Source: Chamaecrista fasciculata
Lineage: Eukaryota; Streptophyta; Magnoliopsida; Fabales; Fabaceae
Assembly (NCBI GenBank): GCA_003254925.1
Contig: QANZ01017106.1
Span: 441,300-505,299 of the forward strand
Length of the DNA: 64,000 nucleotides
Reading direction: 5' to 3'
The position numbers and the translations under genes are program-made. This document shows, in pieces, positions 28,560 through 41,249 of the stretch; the first letter of the stretch is position 1, and every line of letters starts with the position of its first letter. Under the pieces are notes generated by a model. That model saw only the letters and a program-made list of their open reading frames with translations. It was not told the DNA's origin and did not search any database.

Positions 28560-30680
28560 ATTAGTCTTCAAATTGGCCGTTATTACTACTTACTATTAGG
28601 TACTCATTAATATTGCTCACCAAATAAACTATTGGTTTTCAAAAAGGAAAAAAGAATAGAACATAATCACATATACTATTGAGTCTCAAACAAATGAATA
28701 CATACGTACAAAACGCCTAATAATCCTAACTAATGCGTTAGTCCTTAATTAATGTATTCGTTTATTATACCAGTCAACCCGTCAAAGTTTAATTGTTACT
28801 CAATTAATGTACATTCATTTGTGTTGGACTAAATATATAACTCAGTATCTGTACATGTGTTATTTAAATTAATGTATTAGCTTTCGCACTCTTTCCTTCT
28901 TTTATGCTATTGCTAGGGCCGTCGGCTTCGTCCTTATATATATATATATCCCATCCTGAGTGGTTGCCGCCCCTCTTTCTCTGTTTTTTTTATTTAATTT
29001 AATCTTCTTTTAATATATTTTCTTTTGTAAGAGATCTCCTCTTCCTTGTAAATTAGAATGAGATTATTTCCAACCTTTCCTTTACGGGTAAGAACTTAGT
29101 TTATTTAACAATTTACATGAGTACATTGTTATATTTAACTATCATATGCAGTTTTCTTTTTCATAGGTATTATTTACCAGAAGTAATCATATTTAAAGTT
29201 TGGCCAAAAAAAAAATCATATTTAAATTATTATTTGTATTGAATGTAAATATTTGAATTCATCCAATTTGAGAATTCATCATATTTTGTAAGACTAACCT
29301 CTTTCTTTAGGCTACGTTTGAATTGAGGATTAAAAAGAAAAGAAAATAACATATTTGGGGCCTCTTCTTTTATATTTAAAAAGTTAAGGATTTGAGGAGA
29401 AGAGAATGAAACATATGGAAGAGAAGTTGTTTCCCAAATAATGGAGAGAGTAAAGGGATATTAATATCCTCTTCCTCCAATCTTTTTCCCTTCCTTCATC
29501 TAAACATATTCATAAATTTGTTTTTTATGATAAGTTGAAAATGTCTTTCTTTTTGATAATTTAGGACTATCAATATTATATAACTTTAAATTTTGCATCG
29601 ATAGTCTATATGTATATATGCCCCAATTAACCAATTGAGGGAGAGCTTTGCTAGGGTTTGGAGGTAGGCGTCGCGTGAAGAAAGTTGAAGCAGAGGGGCT
29701 GCCGCTGTCGAGCAGTGGTGGCCCCTTCCCATTTTCGCTTCTTTAAGTATGTATTTTTGTAGTTTTTTCAATTATGGATATTTCTCTCTTTTCATTAGAA
29801 ATTCTTTTGTCTTTTCATTAGGAAATTCAAGGTAGGTCCTTTTTCATCTAAATTCTAAAAATATGCTTTTTTTTTTTTAAATCTATTTTTGAAGCTCTTT
29901 ATCATAATTTCTTTTTTTTGAAGAGTCTTTTCTCATAGAAAAAAGAGCAATGTGTTGCCTCTCTTACATATCTTCAAAATTTTCTTTTTTATAAAAAAAA
30001 ACAAGAAAATCTAGAAATCACTCCCAAACAAGACCTACATTAAATCTAATGTTCGAAGTCTAAATAAATACAGGTGTATTAACCAACAATTAAGTTAGGA
30101 CTCATTAGGATTAATTTAGTGTTACTGAGTTCATCTCTAAAAAATAGAATTATTGAATTTCAAAACTAAATCAGAATCGAAACTGGCCAAAAAAAAAAAG
30201 GAAAAAAGAATAGATTAAACAAGGAGATATAATTCAGGCAAAAAACAAAACAATAAGGAGATAATTAAGTCACACTTATGATAATTGAGAGGAAGATCAA
30301 ATTGATCATTAATAATACCCTGGCCTACAAAGTTTGATACCTATGGGAAGACTTAGGGCTTTGCATACTGTCTTCTTGTTATCTTACATATATAATTATA
30401 TTATATATAGGTGAGAATCGTACGGTGTATATATATATATATATATTGTTGGGCTTCTCTGTTGATTTTAAAAGATATTATTATATAGCGTACATATGCT
30501 TTTGAAGAAGAAAAAACAATCTTTATATACATCATTTGTCTAAGTAAAAGTAATAATTTGGCCAGGGCGCCCATGGCGTCGCCTTCCTCTTCTTTTCAGG
30601 AGGGATAAGTGATATATATCTTTTATATAAATAAAGAATAAATAGTAACAAGAGAAGACGCCCCGCATCCACAGAATCAA
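28560..30680. other. intergenic AT-rich DNA
   Basis: No gene recognised. A short open frame at 29586-29771 on the minus strand is not conserved-looking. Confidence 0.45.
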
Positions 30681-30689
30681 ATCAAGGTA

Positions 30690-31235
30690 GGCAACGCCTT
30701 CTTTAGCTTCAGTGGCGGTGATCCTAAGCATTAAATGCGACGATCCTGACGTTTAATGCGGAGATCCTCAAGACAGTTCTGAGAAGGCAAAATTATACCG
30801 ACTACAGTGTAACTTCAAATAAAAACACAACTGAAATGACCAAAAGGCATCGCGCCGTTAGGAATAAAGCAAAGAGCATTTAATGCTCTCACCTAGTCTC
30901 ACCAGAAAATCAAGAGGCTCCATACGACAATCCGAACGTCAGCCGTTAAGGCCTGACACGTCGGATGTGACCGTTGTATCACGCGCTGAGCCTTGCTACA
31001 CATGCATCTTTCGCTATCCACTTTATACCTCGTATAACCTCAGACACATGAGGAGGAGAGGTATAAATACCCCCATACAACTCATAACAAGGTACGACAC
31101 TCCTTACTCAGAAAACTTGAACACATACACTATCAACCATTGACTCATCAAGCATCAAAGAAGAAACACAGGGACCATCCCTATGCTTTCTTTCTTTTGC
31201 AGGTTCCGGCATCGTCAACTTGCATTAAGACCTTC
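30690..31235 (+). mobile_element. LTR remnant, probably of a Ty3/gypsy element
   Basis: A GC-richer block with a clear TATA box (TATAAATA, 31062-31069) in the context AGGTATAAATACCCCCATAC. A leader of ACTC/ACACA-rich sequence follows, ending near CTTTTGCAGGTTCCGGCATC. This layout is typical of U3-R-U5 in plant gypsy LTRs. Exact TG/CA borders, a target duplication and coding domains were not found. The 86-codon ORF at 30883 has no recognised homology. Confidence 0.4.
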
Positions 31236-31757
31236 ATATTTGTGAAAAGAAGGTTAGATTCTTCCTCATAGTTTTCAAATCTCTTTCCATAATTATTTAA
31301 AATGAGAAATGTTAATATCCAATTCTCTAATCTAACGCACAATATAATACTAGCTTTAATTTTTAGTGCTATGAGCTATCTGCAACAACAGGTACTGATG
31401 ATTGAAAAAGGTAAAATGGTAGCAAACAAAAACACGAGAGATTGCTCAATTCTGAATTGTTAACTCCTACAGACTAGTGTATCCACAAAATTGGCAACTA
31501 TATATCCATAGTGAAAAGTTTCGTTCCTTTTGTCCATTATCGCGATGACAGGATCGATGGACGGTAATGAAAACGAAAGAAATATGTTCAATCAAGATTA
31601 TTGATTGTGATTGAAAATGTGTAGAAGGACGATTGCTTTAACTTTTAGGGTTAAACTTACCTAAGAATACTTGTTAATAAGATTTATATATAAAAAATTA
31701 ATATGTAATTATTCTTTTCCATAGTCATCTGAGTGCGTGGATCCTCAGCTATACAGC

Positions 31758-32641
31758 CAGGGGCGGAGCCAGGATTCTAGGTTAGGGGGGGCCGAAAAAT
31801 TTTTTTGGTCAAAATTTTATTTTAGTCCCTAATGTTTATCTAAAGTTCTATTTTGGTCCTTAATGTTCAGATTTGAGATGAGATCGAGAAATATAACCAT
31901 ATTCAATAGTTAAAGACCAATTATGAAACTTTTAGAAAATATTAAGAATCAAAACATGACAAAAATTATTAAGGACCAATATAGAACTTTGGGTAAACAT
32001 TAGGGACCAAAATAGAATTTTGGCCTATTTTTTCTCTATATATTATCAATATTATAAGATAAAATGTATAATTTGGACAAAAAAATATAAAACATACTTG
32101 GAGAGATAATAGTATTTAAATTGATTAAAATATTAAATAATGAAAAGTGAAGAATCATACTTAAAATTAGATATTGATATAGTACATTAATTTTTATTAT
32201 ATTATCTAAGATGTTATTCATATTTGTTATATTTATTTATGTATGTTTTATATAAAAATAATAAACAAAGTTTTCAAATTGGTTTTTCTAAAAAATAAAA
32301 AATATTGTAATATCAAAATGATAGAAATAACAGCATATGTTGATAAAAAAGAATCAGAAAAAGAAATACCAGCATATAGTTTAGGTTTTAACTTTTATAT
32401 ACATAACGTATATTACTATATAATAAACTGATCTTTTGGCCAAAAGAAAAACAATATATAATAGAGTGATCTTTTTGAGCAATAAAATGTCAGTTTGCAT
32501 TTTCCAAAGTTCGAACCCTTGACCTTGTATACAAAAAAATTCTGGTAGGGGCCATAGTCTTGGCCACATGGACCAAGTGTTTGTTAATTACAAAAAGTGC
32601 ATACTATTTTATATATTATGAACCCCCTCCCTCCGCCCCTG
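31758..32641. mobile_element. TIR element with CAGGGGCGGA ends
   Basis: The left end CAGGGGCGGAGCC is mirrored at the right by TCCGCCCCTG. The 10-mer CAGCTATACA occurs beside both ends (31747-31756, and a few bases beyond 32641), but it is offset from the TIR, so the target duplication is not clean. CAGGGGCGGA termini are common in plant hAT elements. The interior is AT-rich without transposase. Confidence 0.45.
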
Positions 32642-32699
32642 TTAATACAGCTATACATTTTCTATGATGTTCTCTACTGTAATATATCTAAGCCGTTGA

Positions 32700-34510
32700 T
32701 ATTATCTGATGGTTATAGCTATGCCATTTCTCCCGTGACATAAAACAATGAAACACACACTAATTTGACCCCTTATTTTTTCTGCGTTGAGACCTGCTTC
32801 TCGTTCCTTTCTCATTTTAAGACAGAGAAGAATAAAGGGAAATGAAAAAAGTGAAAACTTTATTTTAACCCCATCTTCATACTTTCCTTTTCTGCATTCA
32901 AGTCCTTTAACTTTGTTGGAGGGACTAAAACGAACTTTCAGAAAAAAAAATCCTTTTTCTATTTCATTTGAAACAGGCCATATTAAAATTACAGTTTAGT
33001 CCAGAGATTTTTAAATTTCCTTCACTTTAGTCCTGAGCTCTCAAAATAAAATTGCAAAGTATTTCAGAACTCTTCCAATAGTTCCATTTTAGTCCCTAGT
33101 CCATGAATCCTTCAGAAATTGGGCCAAAAGTGCAAAGAAAACGAAATAAAAGTTGATGCACATAGGGACTAAAATGAAAATGACTAAAGTTTGAAACCCA
33201 CGGAAAAACTCTTCGATCTCACCGGAAAATGCACGGGAATTACCAGGGACTCCAAGAACACATCAGAAAAGTTCAAATCTCACTGAAATTTGGCTCAAAT
33301 CGCACTCAAACCTCAAGAATTTTTTTTTTTCCAAAATCAGAAGATGGAGGAAGAAAGAAGATTGTCGGCGGTGACGGAAGATTGTCGGCGACTTGTCCAT
33401 AGTAAAGGAAGAAAAAAGAAATGGAGGAAGAAAGAAGAAATGGCAAAAAGGAAGAAAGAAGAATTGTGAGGAAGATGAAGTTGAGGCAGGTAAAGGATAC
33501 AACGCAGGACAAAAATTATTTAGAAGTGAGAGACATCTGGCGCATTGAGAACCACTAGATAGAACCAACAACCACGATTGACCAGACAGCACTGGACAGT
33601 AGAGAATTGGACAGTAGAGGATCCATATCCCATTTGAGTATTAGATAAATAATAACTGGAAACTTTTTTTCTTATCCAACAAAAAAGGACAAAAAAGTTT
33701 ATAACATCAAATATATTGCGATGGGTGTGGATTCTTTCAAAATTTCATTTGAAGTTGTTAAACGTTAATTAGGTAATTGATAAAAAAAAATTGTTTGATA
33801 CTTTAAGTATTATTATTATTATTTTTTTATGAGGAAAGGGCTCAAAAGGGCCAAGCTATGTAATATTTAAGGATTTATTTAAATGTGCCCTCAGGGCACA
33901 TTTTAAGGTTTATTCTGATTAGTTAATAGAGCATCTGAAATCTATGAAAATTCATTTATATCTTTTTAATGCTTGAAACCAATCAAAAGAAACCTTAACA
34001 TGTGACATAAAGGCACATATTAGAAGAACCCTTTATTTAATTGTGTATTCTGCTTCTTTACTACTTTCAAACTTTCAATTTTGTTATTTTGAATTAAATT
34101 TGCCCTTTTATGCATCAATTAGTTTGTGTTTAAACTTAATAGAAATCAAATTATAATTTACTATATATAAGCACACACAAAAATATATAAACATTTCTAA
34201 AAAATATGACTCATCTTATATGTTGACCACTTGAGTTTTTTTTTTTTTTTTTTTTTTTNTTAATTTAGGATATTGAAGTTGATACTAAATAATTGACCAT
34301 ACAAACCTTTTTGGCCAACCAGATCGTCTATATATATTTTCCCTGCTATCATTGATAACAATGTGTCATGACAAGATTTCAGCAAGTGAAAATGACTATT
34401 ATTCCGTTTTATTGAAAGAAAAAAGAATGAAAGATGGATTTCACATTGACTAGAAGTCTAGAACCAAAAGTTCAGGGCTGAAAACCAAATAAGGAGCTTA
34501 ACTTAAATCA
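32700..34510. other. intergenic, no gene seen
   Basis: AT-rich sequence with purine-rich runs (33340-33480) that create long but low-complexity minus-strand ORFs. A poly-T tract with one N lies near 34236-34259. Confidence 0.45.
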
Positions 34511-34524
34511 GTAATTTCGTGAAA

Positions 34525-34525
<1 letters not shown>

Positions 34526-34580
<55 letters not shown>
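34526..34580 (+). repeat. (AAT)n microsatellite
   Basis: About 18 trinucleotide copies. The poly-asparagine ORF over it is an artefact. Confidence 0.95.
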
Positions 34581-34581
<1 letters not shown>

Positions 34582-34859
34582 GATGAAAGAAAAAAATCCT
34601 GTGGTCTACAAACACAACACAACAGTTGTATAATGGCTGCATTTGGTCCTTATCACTTTTGGTATCACCAAATCAATCTGTGTGGTTTCTGCTTCACCAA
34701 TATTTCTCCTATCCACAATTTCAAAGAGTGCACCTCCATATATATGGGACCCCTCACCTTCACTTCATTTAATTATTTAACTAATAATTTCCACACAATT
34801 ATACTTAATTATTTGATGAGCAAAGACAGATGGAATGACATTTTGAAATGAGCTAGTTC

Positions 34860-37800
34860 ATTTTTCTCAACTGATTTTGTAACAAAAATATAAACTATGA
34901 TGCAGTTAATTTTTTTTTTCCTTTTGGGGAAAATAGGTAAATCTAGCATATATATAGTCGTACAGAACTGTAACAATAGTTATTTAGAAGTTGGGAGAGG
35001 AATGATGAGATTAGAACGACAGGACACCTCCGTACTGACATTCGAAATATTCCTTGGCAAGATTATGTCTGATGATGATATTTCTTGCAAGTAACAAAAA
35101 CAGGGTTTGAACCAACATGCCAGCACATAGTAATAGTGTTTTTTCACTAACACACCAACCCCTTTTACTATACGAATATTATGTCTCATATATTATCTAT
35201 ACGGAGCACAGGGAAACTAATTTGTTCATAGCTACATCTGTCTCCCACTCCACATTGCATTTCCACAACATCAATCTCTCTTACTAAAGAGTTAGATTTA
35301 ATGAAAGGGGTAAATCTTTCAAAAAATGAAAAGTTCATGTTTGAATTCTTGTTAAAAGAAATATTCATATTTAGTACTTTTCCACATTACCTCAAACAAT
35401 ATTACATTCCGTAAAAGATACTCTAAAATAATGGGGAGAAAAAACAGGAATCCAGTTTTTGTTTTTATAATGTCATCAAGGGCTTAAGGCAATCATTAGA
35501 TACATAAAAGATTTACAAGGCAATCATGTTTTTGGGAAGATAATTGGAGATAAAACAGTTTGATTGGGAAGATAAAGCATTTGAATAGTGGCCTAAGTTC
35601 CAGAAGAAAATCATGTTCCATAAGGGTCTCTGAACTCTGGATTCAACAGAAGCTTTAACAGTTAGTTTAAACAGGTCCAAAGAATACCCTTTGAAGTTTG
35701 AACTAATTGGTCTGAAACAGCAAATTTTGAAGCAAGAAACAAAGGAAATCACTAATCATTGCTGAAGAATGCATGTCTACTCCAATCAACAGAACAAGAA
35801 AAAATGATTGTGGGTGTGGATGTGGACCTGGCGAAAAAATGCTACTTCGAGAAACAGATCAAAGAGAATTAAAAAATAGAATTTAACGATAAAATTGTAG
35901 CAGGATAAAGATATTATTACAAATAACAAACTCACTACGAGAGATAGTATGCATGAGACCTAGTTGTGGCATTTACATCAGATTCCATATGAAGAAACGG
36001 GCTAAAAGAGAAAACAGAATCCTTTGCTTTTGTTGCAGAACCACTCAGTGGAGTTCCAGAAATAAACACACATATCATAATTATAAAAGCAAGAAATAGG
36101 TCTCATATATATGATTCAATCTACTCAATGTAAAGGTGGCTGAATTAGGTCATACATATAATTCAATCTACTCAATGTATCTGGTAATGCCGTCAGATGA
36201 TTGAGCATAATAGTAATTAGCGCAAGAAATAAAATGCTTAGTGAGTGGAATCAATACCCATAAAAAATAAAATAAAATAAGAAGACGAATGTATTCACTT
36301 AACTAAGTGGACTGTGGATTCTCAAAGCCAAATCATTCTATAATTTTAATCTTTTCAAGCGAATAAACAAGCTTAGCATCTCAACTATTTAGAGAGCTGT
36401 GGGCCTTTCCAATATTGACTCTATGTCAACATATACCAAAATAATGAAATATGTTATCGCTATGATAAGAATAAACTAAGTGTAATTAAGATGAAAGCAT
36501 CGAGGTTATAGATATCACCATGTCTGTCATGAGATATTACCATGTCTGACTATGAGTTACTCCAACAAACTAACATGGCTGATATTAGGAACTTGACTTC
36601 TTCAAATTAGCCAAACAGAATGAGAATATGGAGACTTTCCATGGGAAGAGTTTTCCATGAATCTGCAAGAGCAAGACAATACAGTGACGAGCAAATTGGT
36701 GAGAGGTAAGAGAGTGCTTACCACAAGAAATGGCAAAGAAAAGGCTACTGTAACCTTACAAATGTCATTCCTTGCTATGGATATATCACATCTTCAAGTC
36801 TTCAATTGAGAATGAAATACATAAAAATTTGTGAACAATTGACCTAACTAGAAAGTAAGTGACGATCAATAATGATAGGCTTGAACAAGAATGATATTTG
36901 ATATAATTTTATAAAGAATGAACATTGCCACCAAATCAGATCTGAGTTTTAGCTGGCTACACTAATTTCACGACATCAGTCAAGTACATTCTCAAGTGAG
37001 CAATACAGCGTTAGTCTTCTTTGGGCTCAACATATACCAAGATATCATATACACTAAATACAAAGCGTTAAAAAACTGCAATTATCTAACATAGTTTGAT
37101 CCGCTAGTCTCCACTTTAACTGATATATCCTTAATGTTTAGCTTCTGAGCCCAATTTCTATGATCATGGGAGAAGCCCATATTCAATGTGTAGCTCATGA
37201 AAGCAAAAATCATTCATAAGTTTATCAATTACCAAGTTATATTAAGAAATGGGACAATACGGAAGCTAGAAGCAAATTATTTGTTATATAGATCATGAGC
37301 TTACCCAATGCACAGAATCTATATCTCTATGGGCGCAGAATCTTTATAACTAAAAATGCTTCAACGTGGCAGAATCATTCTTCAAAGTAGAGTGTCTGCA
37401 TATATCAATAAAAAACAATTTAGTATCCTCTTACACAAGTTGTGGTAATATTATATGCACCACCGCTGGTGGCAGAAATAACTGTCGATCATATTGACAT
37501 TCATGTGATTTGAAGACATTGGATCAATTGCAGAGATAACTGTCGAACCAAAAAGCATGGCCAAACATGCACGTCCATATTTCTAAGTAATTATAGTAGT
37601 TACTCACTTAAAATGAATTGTTATATATATTGACCAATTGTGGTCTATGTAATATTTACTACCTGGCATTCATTACACTAGAGTCTAGTGTTCCACGTTT
37701 TATGATAATAATCCATTTCAATTTTTGTGCAACCTAATAGTGAAATCGGGTTGGCACATGTATCCAGCTTGTATCGTACATGTAATATCTCCTTGAGGCT

Positions 37801-37890
37801 TTCTATGGTAGAAAGAACTATTTTTAATCAATGTTGCCATCACATTACATATCTCCTTGAGGCGTCTATCTTGATTTTCAGAATTACCAA
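34860..37890 (-). other. region 3' of the PPR gene, possibly spliced 3'-UTR
   Basis: Moderate AT content, no ORF above 80 codons and no transposon ends. On the minus strand several splice-like signals occur, for example TCTTGTG/GTAAGC near 36722. This would fit introns in a long 3'-UTR of the PPR gene. It is not established from sequence alone. Confidence 0.25.
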
Positions 37891-37898
37891 AATTGGCC

Positions 37899-39545
37899 TT
37901 ACACCCAGCTTACTCCAGGCAATTTTCTCAGACAACCCGTTATGTTGTCCCTTATTTTCTTCACATCATCCCATCTACCATCACTGGCATATATATTAGA
38001 AAGCATAACCCTGTAAACGCCATTATCAGGATCAATCTCAAAGAGCCGCTGAGCTACAATTTCTGCAAGCTCAGAATTGCCACATGAATTACAGCATGAT
38101 AAGAGAGCTCCTAAGATGCCTTTGTCCACTGGTTCTGGTAAGGACTGAATGAGGTTATAAGCCTCTTCCAACTCGCCTGCACCACCTAGAAGTTTCACCA
38201 TGTAAACATAGTGCTCAGTTTTAGCTTCAATGCCAAACTCATCTATCATCTTCCTGAAAACCTCGCGGCCATCTTGGACTAGACCAGCATGGCAACAAGC
38301 AGAAAGGAGAGCAGAGAATGTGGATTCATCAGGTGCTAGTCCTTTCTTCATCATCATATCAAACATCGTGAAAGCCTCATAGGCACATCCATGCAAGCCA
38401 AGACCTGAAATTACTGAATTATAGGAGATTATATTCTGTTTTGGCATTAACTGAAAAACACAAATTCCCGAGCTCAAGAAACCACATTTCATGTACATGT
38501 CTACTAGAGCAGATGAGACCAGGACATCAGATTCCATTCCATGCCTAAGAACATAACCATGTATCTCACATCCAGGTCCTACGTTTGCTGACTGAGCAAT
38601 GGAGGCCAATATACTAGCGATTAATATTTTATCTGCCTTCTTGCCTTCCATGTTCAATTTCCTGAAAAAGAACAGTGCCTTCAGATAATCTCCAGTCTGA
38701 GAATATCCAGCTATCAGAGTGGACCATATAACTAAATCCGGTTGGAATATACTGCAAAATACCTTATATGCCGAAGTCATACACTTACATCTCGAGTACA
38801 TGCTCACAAGTAAACTAACTACATGAGAATTGGAATCAAATCCACTCTTCAGACTTAATCCATGTATTCCATGACCAATGCTCAGCAAGCTAGAATCTGT
38901 GATACTTAAAAGCAAACCAACTATTGTATACCCGTCAGGCCTCTTCCCAGCCCGTCTCATTGCATTAAACATTCGTATCCCTTTATCCCAGAAACCAGAA
39001 TACCCATAACCAGAGATCAGTGAATTCCACAGAACCAAATCTGGTTCATATATCCTATTAAACACTTCACTCGCTTCCTTAACTAGACCAAGCTTAGAAT
39101 AAGCTGTCACAAGTGCACTGCAACAAATAGGGTCCAATCCTGACCCAGAAACTACAGCTCTTCCATGGACAAGTCTCAGTTTAGCTGAATCAAAATTCTC
39201 AGAGCATGCACGTATAATACAAGCATAAGTGAAATTGTCAGGTCTTACGTCAGTAGTAAGCATGTTATTAAAGAGAGAAAACGCATTGCCAAATCTCTGG
39301 GCTTGAGCATAAGCTCGAATCAAAGCATTCCAAAGGTAGACGGTTCGAGTGGAACTTCTGTCGAACACGTGGTGGGCATAGTTAAGGTGGCCATTAGCTG
39401 CATACAGCCTAACTATTTGAGTTGCGTAAAATGGATCTTCTGAGAGGCGGGTCAAAATCACCAGAGCATGCAATTGCTTGGCCCTCTTCAAGGATTTACA
39501 GATCTTGCAGAGCTCGGACTGAAGTAAATGAAAATCAATCAACAT
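37899..39545 (-). CDS. pentatricopeptide repeat protein (PLS class, E-type), At1g64310-like
   Basis: Single exon, 548 aa. The protein is a chain of 31-36 residue helical repeats, for example VYLWNALIRAYAQ, DLVLWNSLISGYGYSG and DLVIWSTLIAGYSQTGDYLK. P, L and S variants alternate, which is the PLS subfamily. The C-terminal part (TEHYVYMVKLLGGAGELEEA, then YRVMLSNIYASDGRWDDV) is the E-type region. It ends in RKLPGVSWV with no DYW domain. PLS proteins bind organelle RNA, mostly for C-to-U editing, by two-residue codes in each repeat, and E-type members act with DYW partners. Layout and length resemble Arabidopsis At1g64310, which I recall at about 550 aa. The start at 39545 gives the family-typical N-terminus. 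Mitochondrial or plastid targeting is expected but no obvious transit peptide can be called by eye. Confidence 0.9.
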   Translation of the reverse strand: MLIDFHLLQSELCKICKSLKRAKQLHALVILTRLSEDPFYATQIVRLYAANGHLNYAHHVFDRSSTRTVYLWNALIRAYAQAQRFGNAFSLFNNMLTTDVRPDNFTYACIIRACSENFDSAKLRLVHGRAVVSGSGLDPICCSALVTAYSKLGLVKEASEVFNRIYEPDLVLWNSLISGYGYSGFWDKGIRMFNAMRRAGKRPDGYTIVGLLLSITDSSLLSIGHGIHGLSLKSGFDSNSHVVSLLVSMYSRCKCMTSAYKVFCSIFQPDLVIWSTLIAGYSQTGDYLKALFFFRKLNMEGKKADKILIASILASIAQSANVGPGCEIHGYVLRHGMESDVLVSSALVDMYMKCGFLSSGICVFQLMPKQNIISYNSVISGLGLHGCAYEAFTMFDMMMKKGLAPDESTFSALLSACCHAGLVQDGREVFRKMIDEFGIEAKTEHYVYMVKLLGGAGELEEAYNLIQSLPEPVDKGILGALLSCCNSCGNSELAEIVAQRLFEIDPDNGVYRVMLSNIYASDGRWDDVKKIRDNITGCLRKLPGVSWV

Positions 39546-39961
39546 TAAGATAGTAATTTTAATTGGCCATATGGACGCGCTCTTGGTAACGGAAACATAA
39601 ATAATCGAACACTAAGAGAGACATGCCACCCGTTTATGAACAAGATTACTTCCCCGGAAGGCTTTATCATTTTCGCAAGAAAATGGGATTTTCATCTCAG
39701 AATTTCAACGGATCATTCATTCACCATGGATTTGTTCAGTGGCCTCATTACTCCCATTACGCTAGTTCTCAGGTTGCACGCACTCTGAAAAGTTTTATAC
39801 TTCGAATTGCTTAAGGAATCCAGCTTTTACTCCGGTATGGCAATGCAATTGGTGACGAAATTTTCTTTTCAATGGATATGAAGGAAGCAATGTGTTGCTA
39901 TAGACTGGGCTATATATGTTGCATTCATCCAAAACAAAGATACGCTTCTTATTCTTTTTCT

Positions 39962-40475
39962 TTTTGGCCAAAATCTCAAATTAGTCCCTTATGTATGGGA
40001 GAAATTTCAAATTGGTCCCTTAGTGTCATTTGTTTCAATTTTCAAATAGATCTTATATATTTTTATAATTTCTCAAATTGGTCTAAAAATACTGAATGTG
40101 ATTATATTTTTTTCTTTTCAAGTTCAAATATGACGAATCTAGAACTATGAATTTCTTTTGATAAGTACTTAGAGGACGTCAACATACAAGGTTAAATCGA
40201 GTCTCAAAAGTGGATGACTCGTTTCACGGTCAAATAACTGAATTAGTCATATCTCTCTCATTTCAAGCTCGGATGCGACGAGTTTGAAACTATATGCCAA
40301 ATTTTGAAGAGAGTTCATTCTCTTTCCAATTAAGATCATTAATAAATGAGGTGAAATTGCATCTTGAATGAAAGTTTTGGATCAATTTGAGAAATTATAG
40401 AAATGTATAGGATCAATTTGAGATAAATAAAACATAAGGACCAATTTATGGTTTTATCATTTTCTTTTTTTTCCT
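39962..40475. mobile_element. probable TIR element with 'caaattggtccc' arms
   Basis: The left arm has repeated TCTCAAATTAGTCCCTTATG and TTTCAAATTGGTCCCTTAG. The right arm has the inverse (ATAAGGACCAATTTATGGTT and TTGAGAAATTATAG). The ends are diverged and no target duplication was resolved. No coding content. Confidence 0.35.
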
Positions 40476-40857
40476 TTTTGGTCTTTATGAGATATAAGAT
40501 ATTTATCCAAAATTATGAAGTATAAACATTGACACGACATAAAACAAAACATGTTAAATTTTTAAAAGGATAAAACTTATATTAAGTTCTTTATATTATA
40601 TTCTTGTTATCAAGTTCCACCAATTACAAGTCTTATTATATTCTCTCTCTTCAATGATTGGTCATGCAAAAAGTGGTGTTTAATATTCTCTTTATCATGA
40701 TTGGTCATATATAAAATTTTTATCACATGTCAAATGTTGATTGGAGAACTTGATAGCAAAGATGTAGAGAACTTGATATAAGTTTTGGATTTTGCCCTTT
40801 TTAAAAATATATAACACGCAATAATATATATTTATATATATACAAATATGTATCACA

Positions 40858-41200
40858 CTAAGAAGCATGGACACTGACACGGACACGGGACACGACACGG
40901 ACACGGACACAGCGACACGCTAAACTCTCAAAATTACACGACACGACACGGCATATATTTATATATATAAATAATTAAATATTCATAATTTTTAATGAAA
41001 AATTTAAAAATTACAAGTTTTATTCATAATATATGATATGTATTATTATTTTCTCTTATATGTCATGTTAAAGTCACAAAAAAATGATTTATATTCTAAA
41101 ATTTATGAATATGTGTCGTGTCGGTGTCGTACGGGTGTCGGACACTGACACGTGTCTGACACGGCGACACGCCCTCAAAATGAAGTGTTCATGCTTCTTA
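40858..41200. mobile_element. 345-bp terminal-inverted-repeat element, copy 2
   Basis: Same family as 15564-15909: inverted ends TAAGAAGCATGGACAC, GACACGGACACGG arms and a near-identical AT core. GTATCACA flanks both sides (40850-40857 and 41201-41208). The two copies stay very similar over their whole length, so amplification was fairly recent. Confidence 0.75.
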
Positions 41201-41249
41201 GTATCACATGAGTATTATATAGGGACATAGACAGAGATCTTACACGATA

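Noticed and set aside
30883-31143. 86-codon ORF rich in arginine
   Set aside because: It overlaps the U3/R part of an LTR remnant, including its TATA box.
34519-34851. Poly-asparagine ORF
   Set aside because: It is an (AAT)n microsatellite followed by non-conserved sequence.
39623-39814. 63-codon ORF divergent from the PPR gene
   Set aside because: No recognised homology and no splice or promoter support. It probably lies in the upstream region of the PPR gene.
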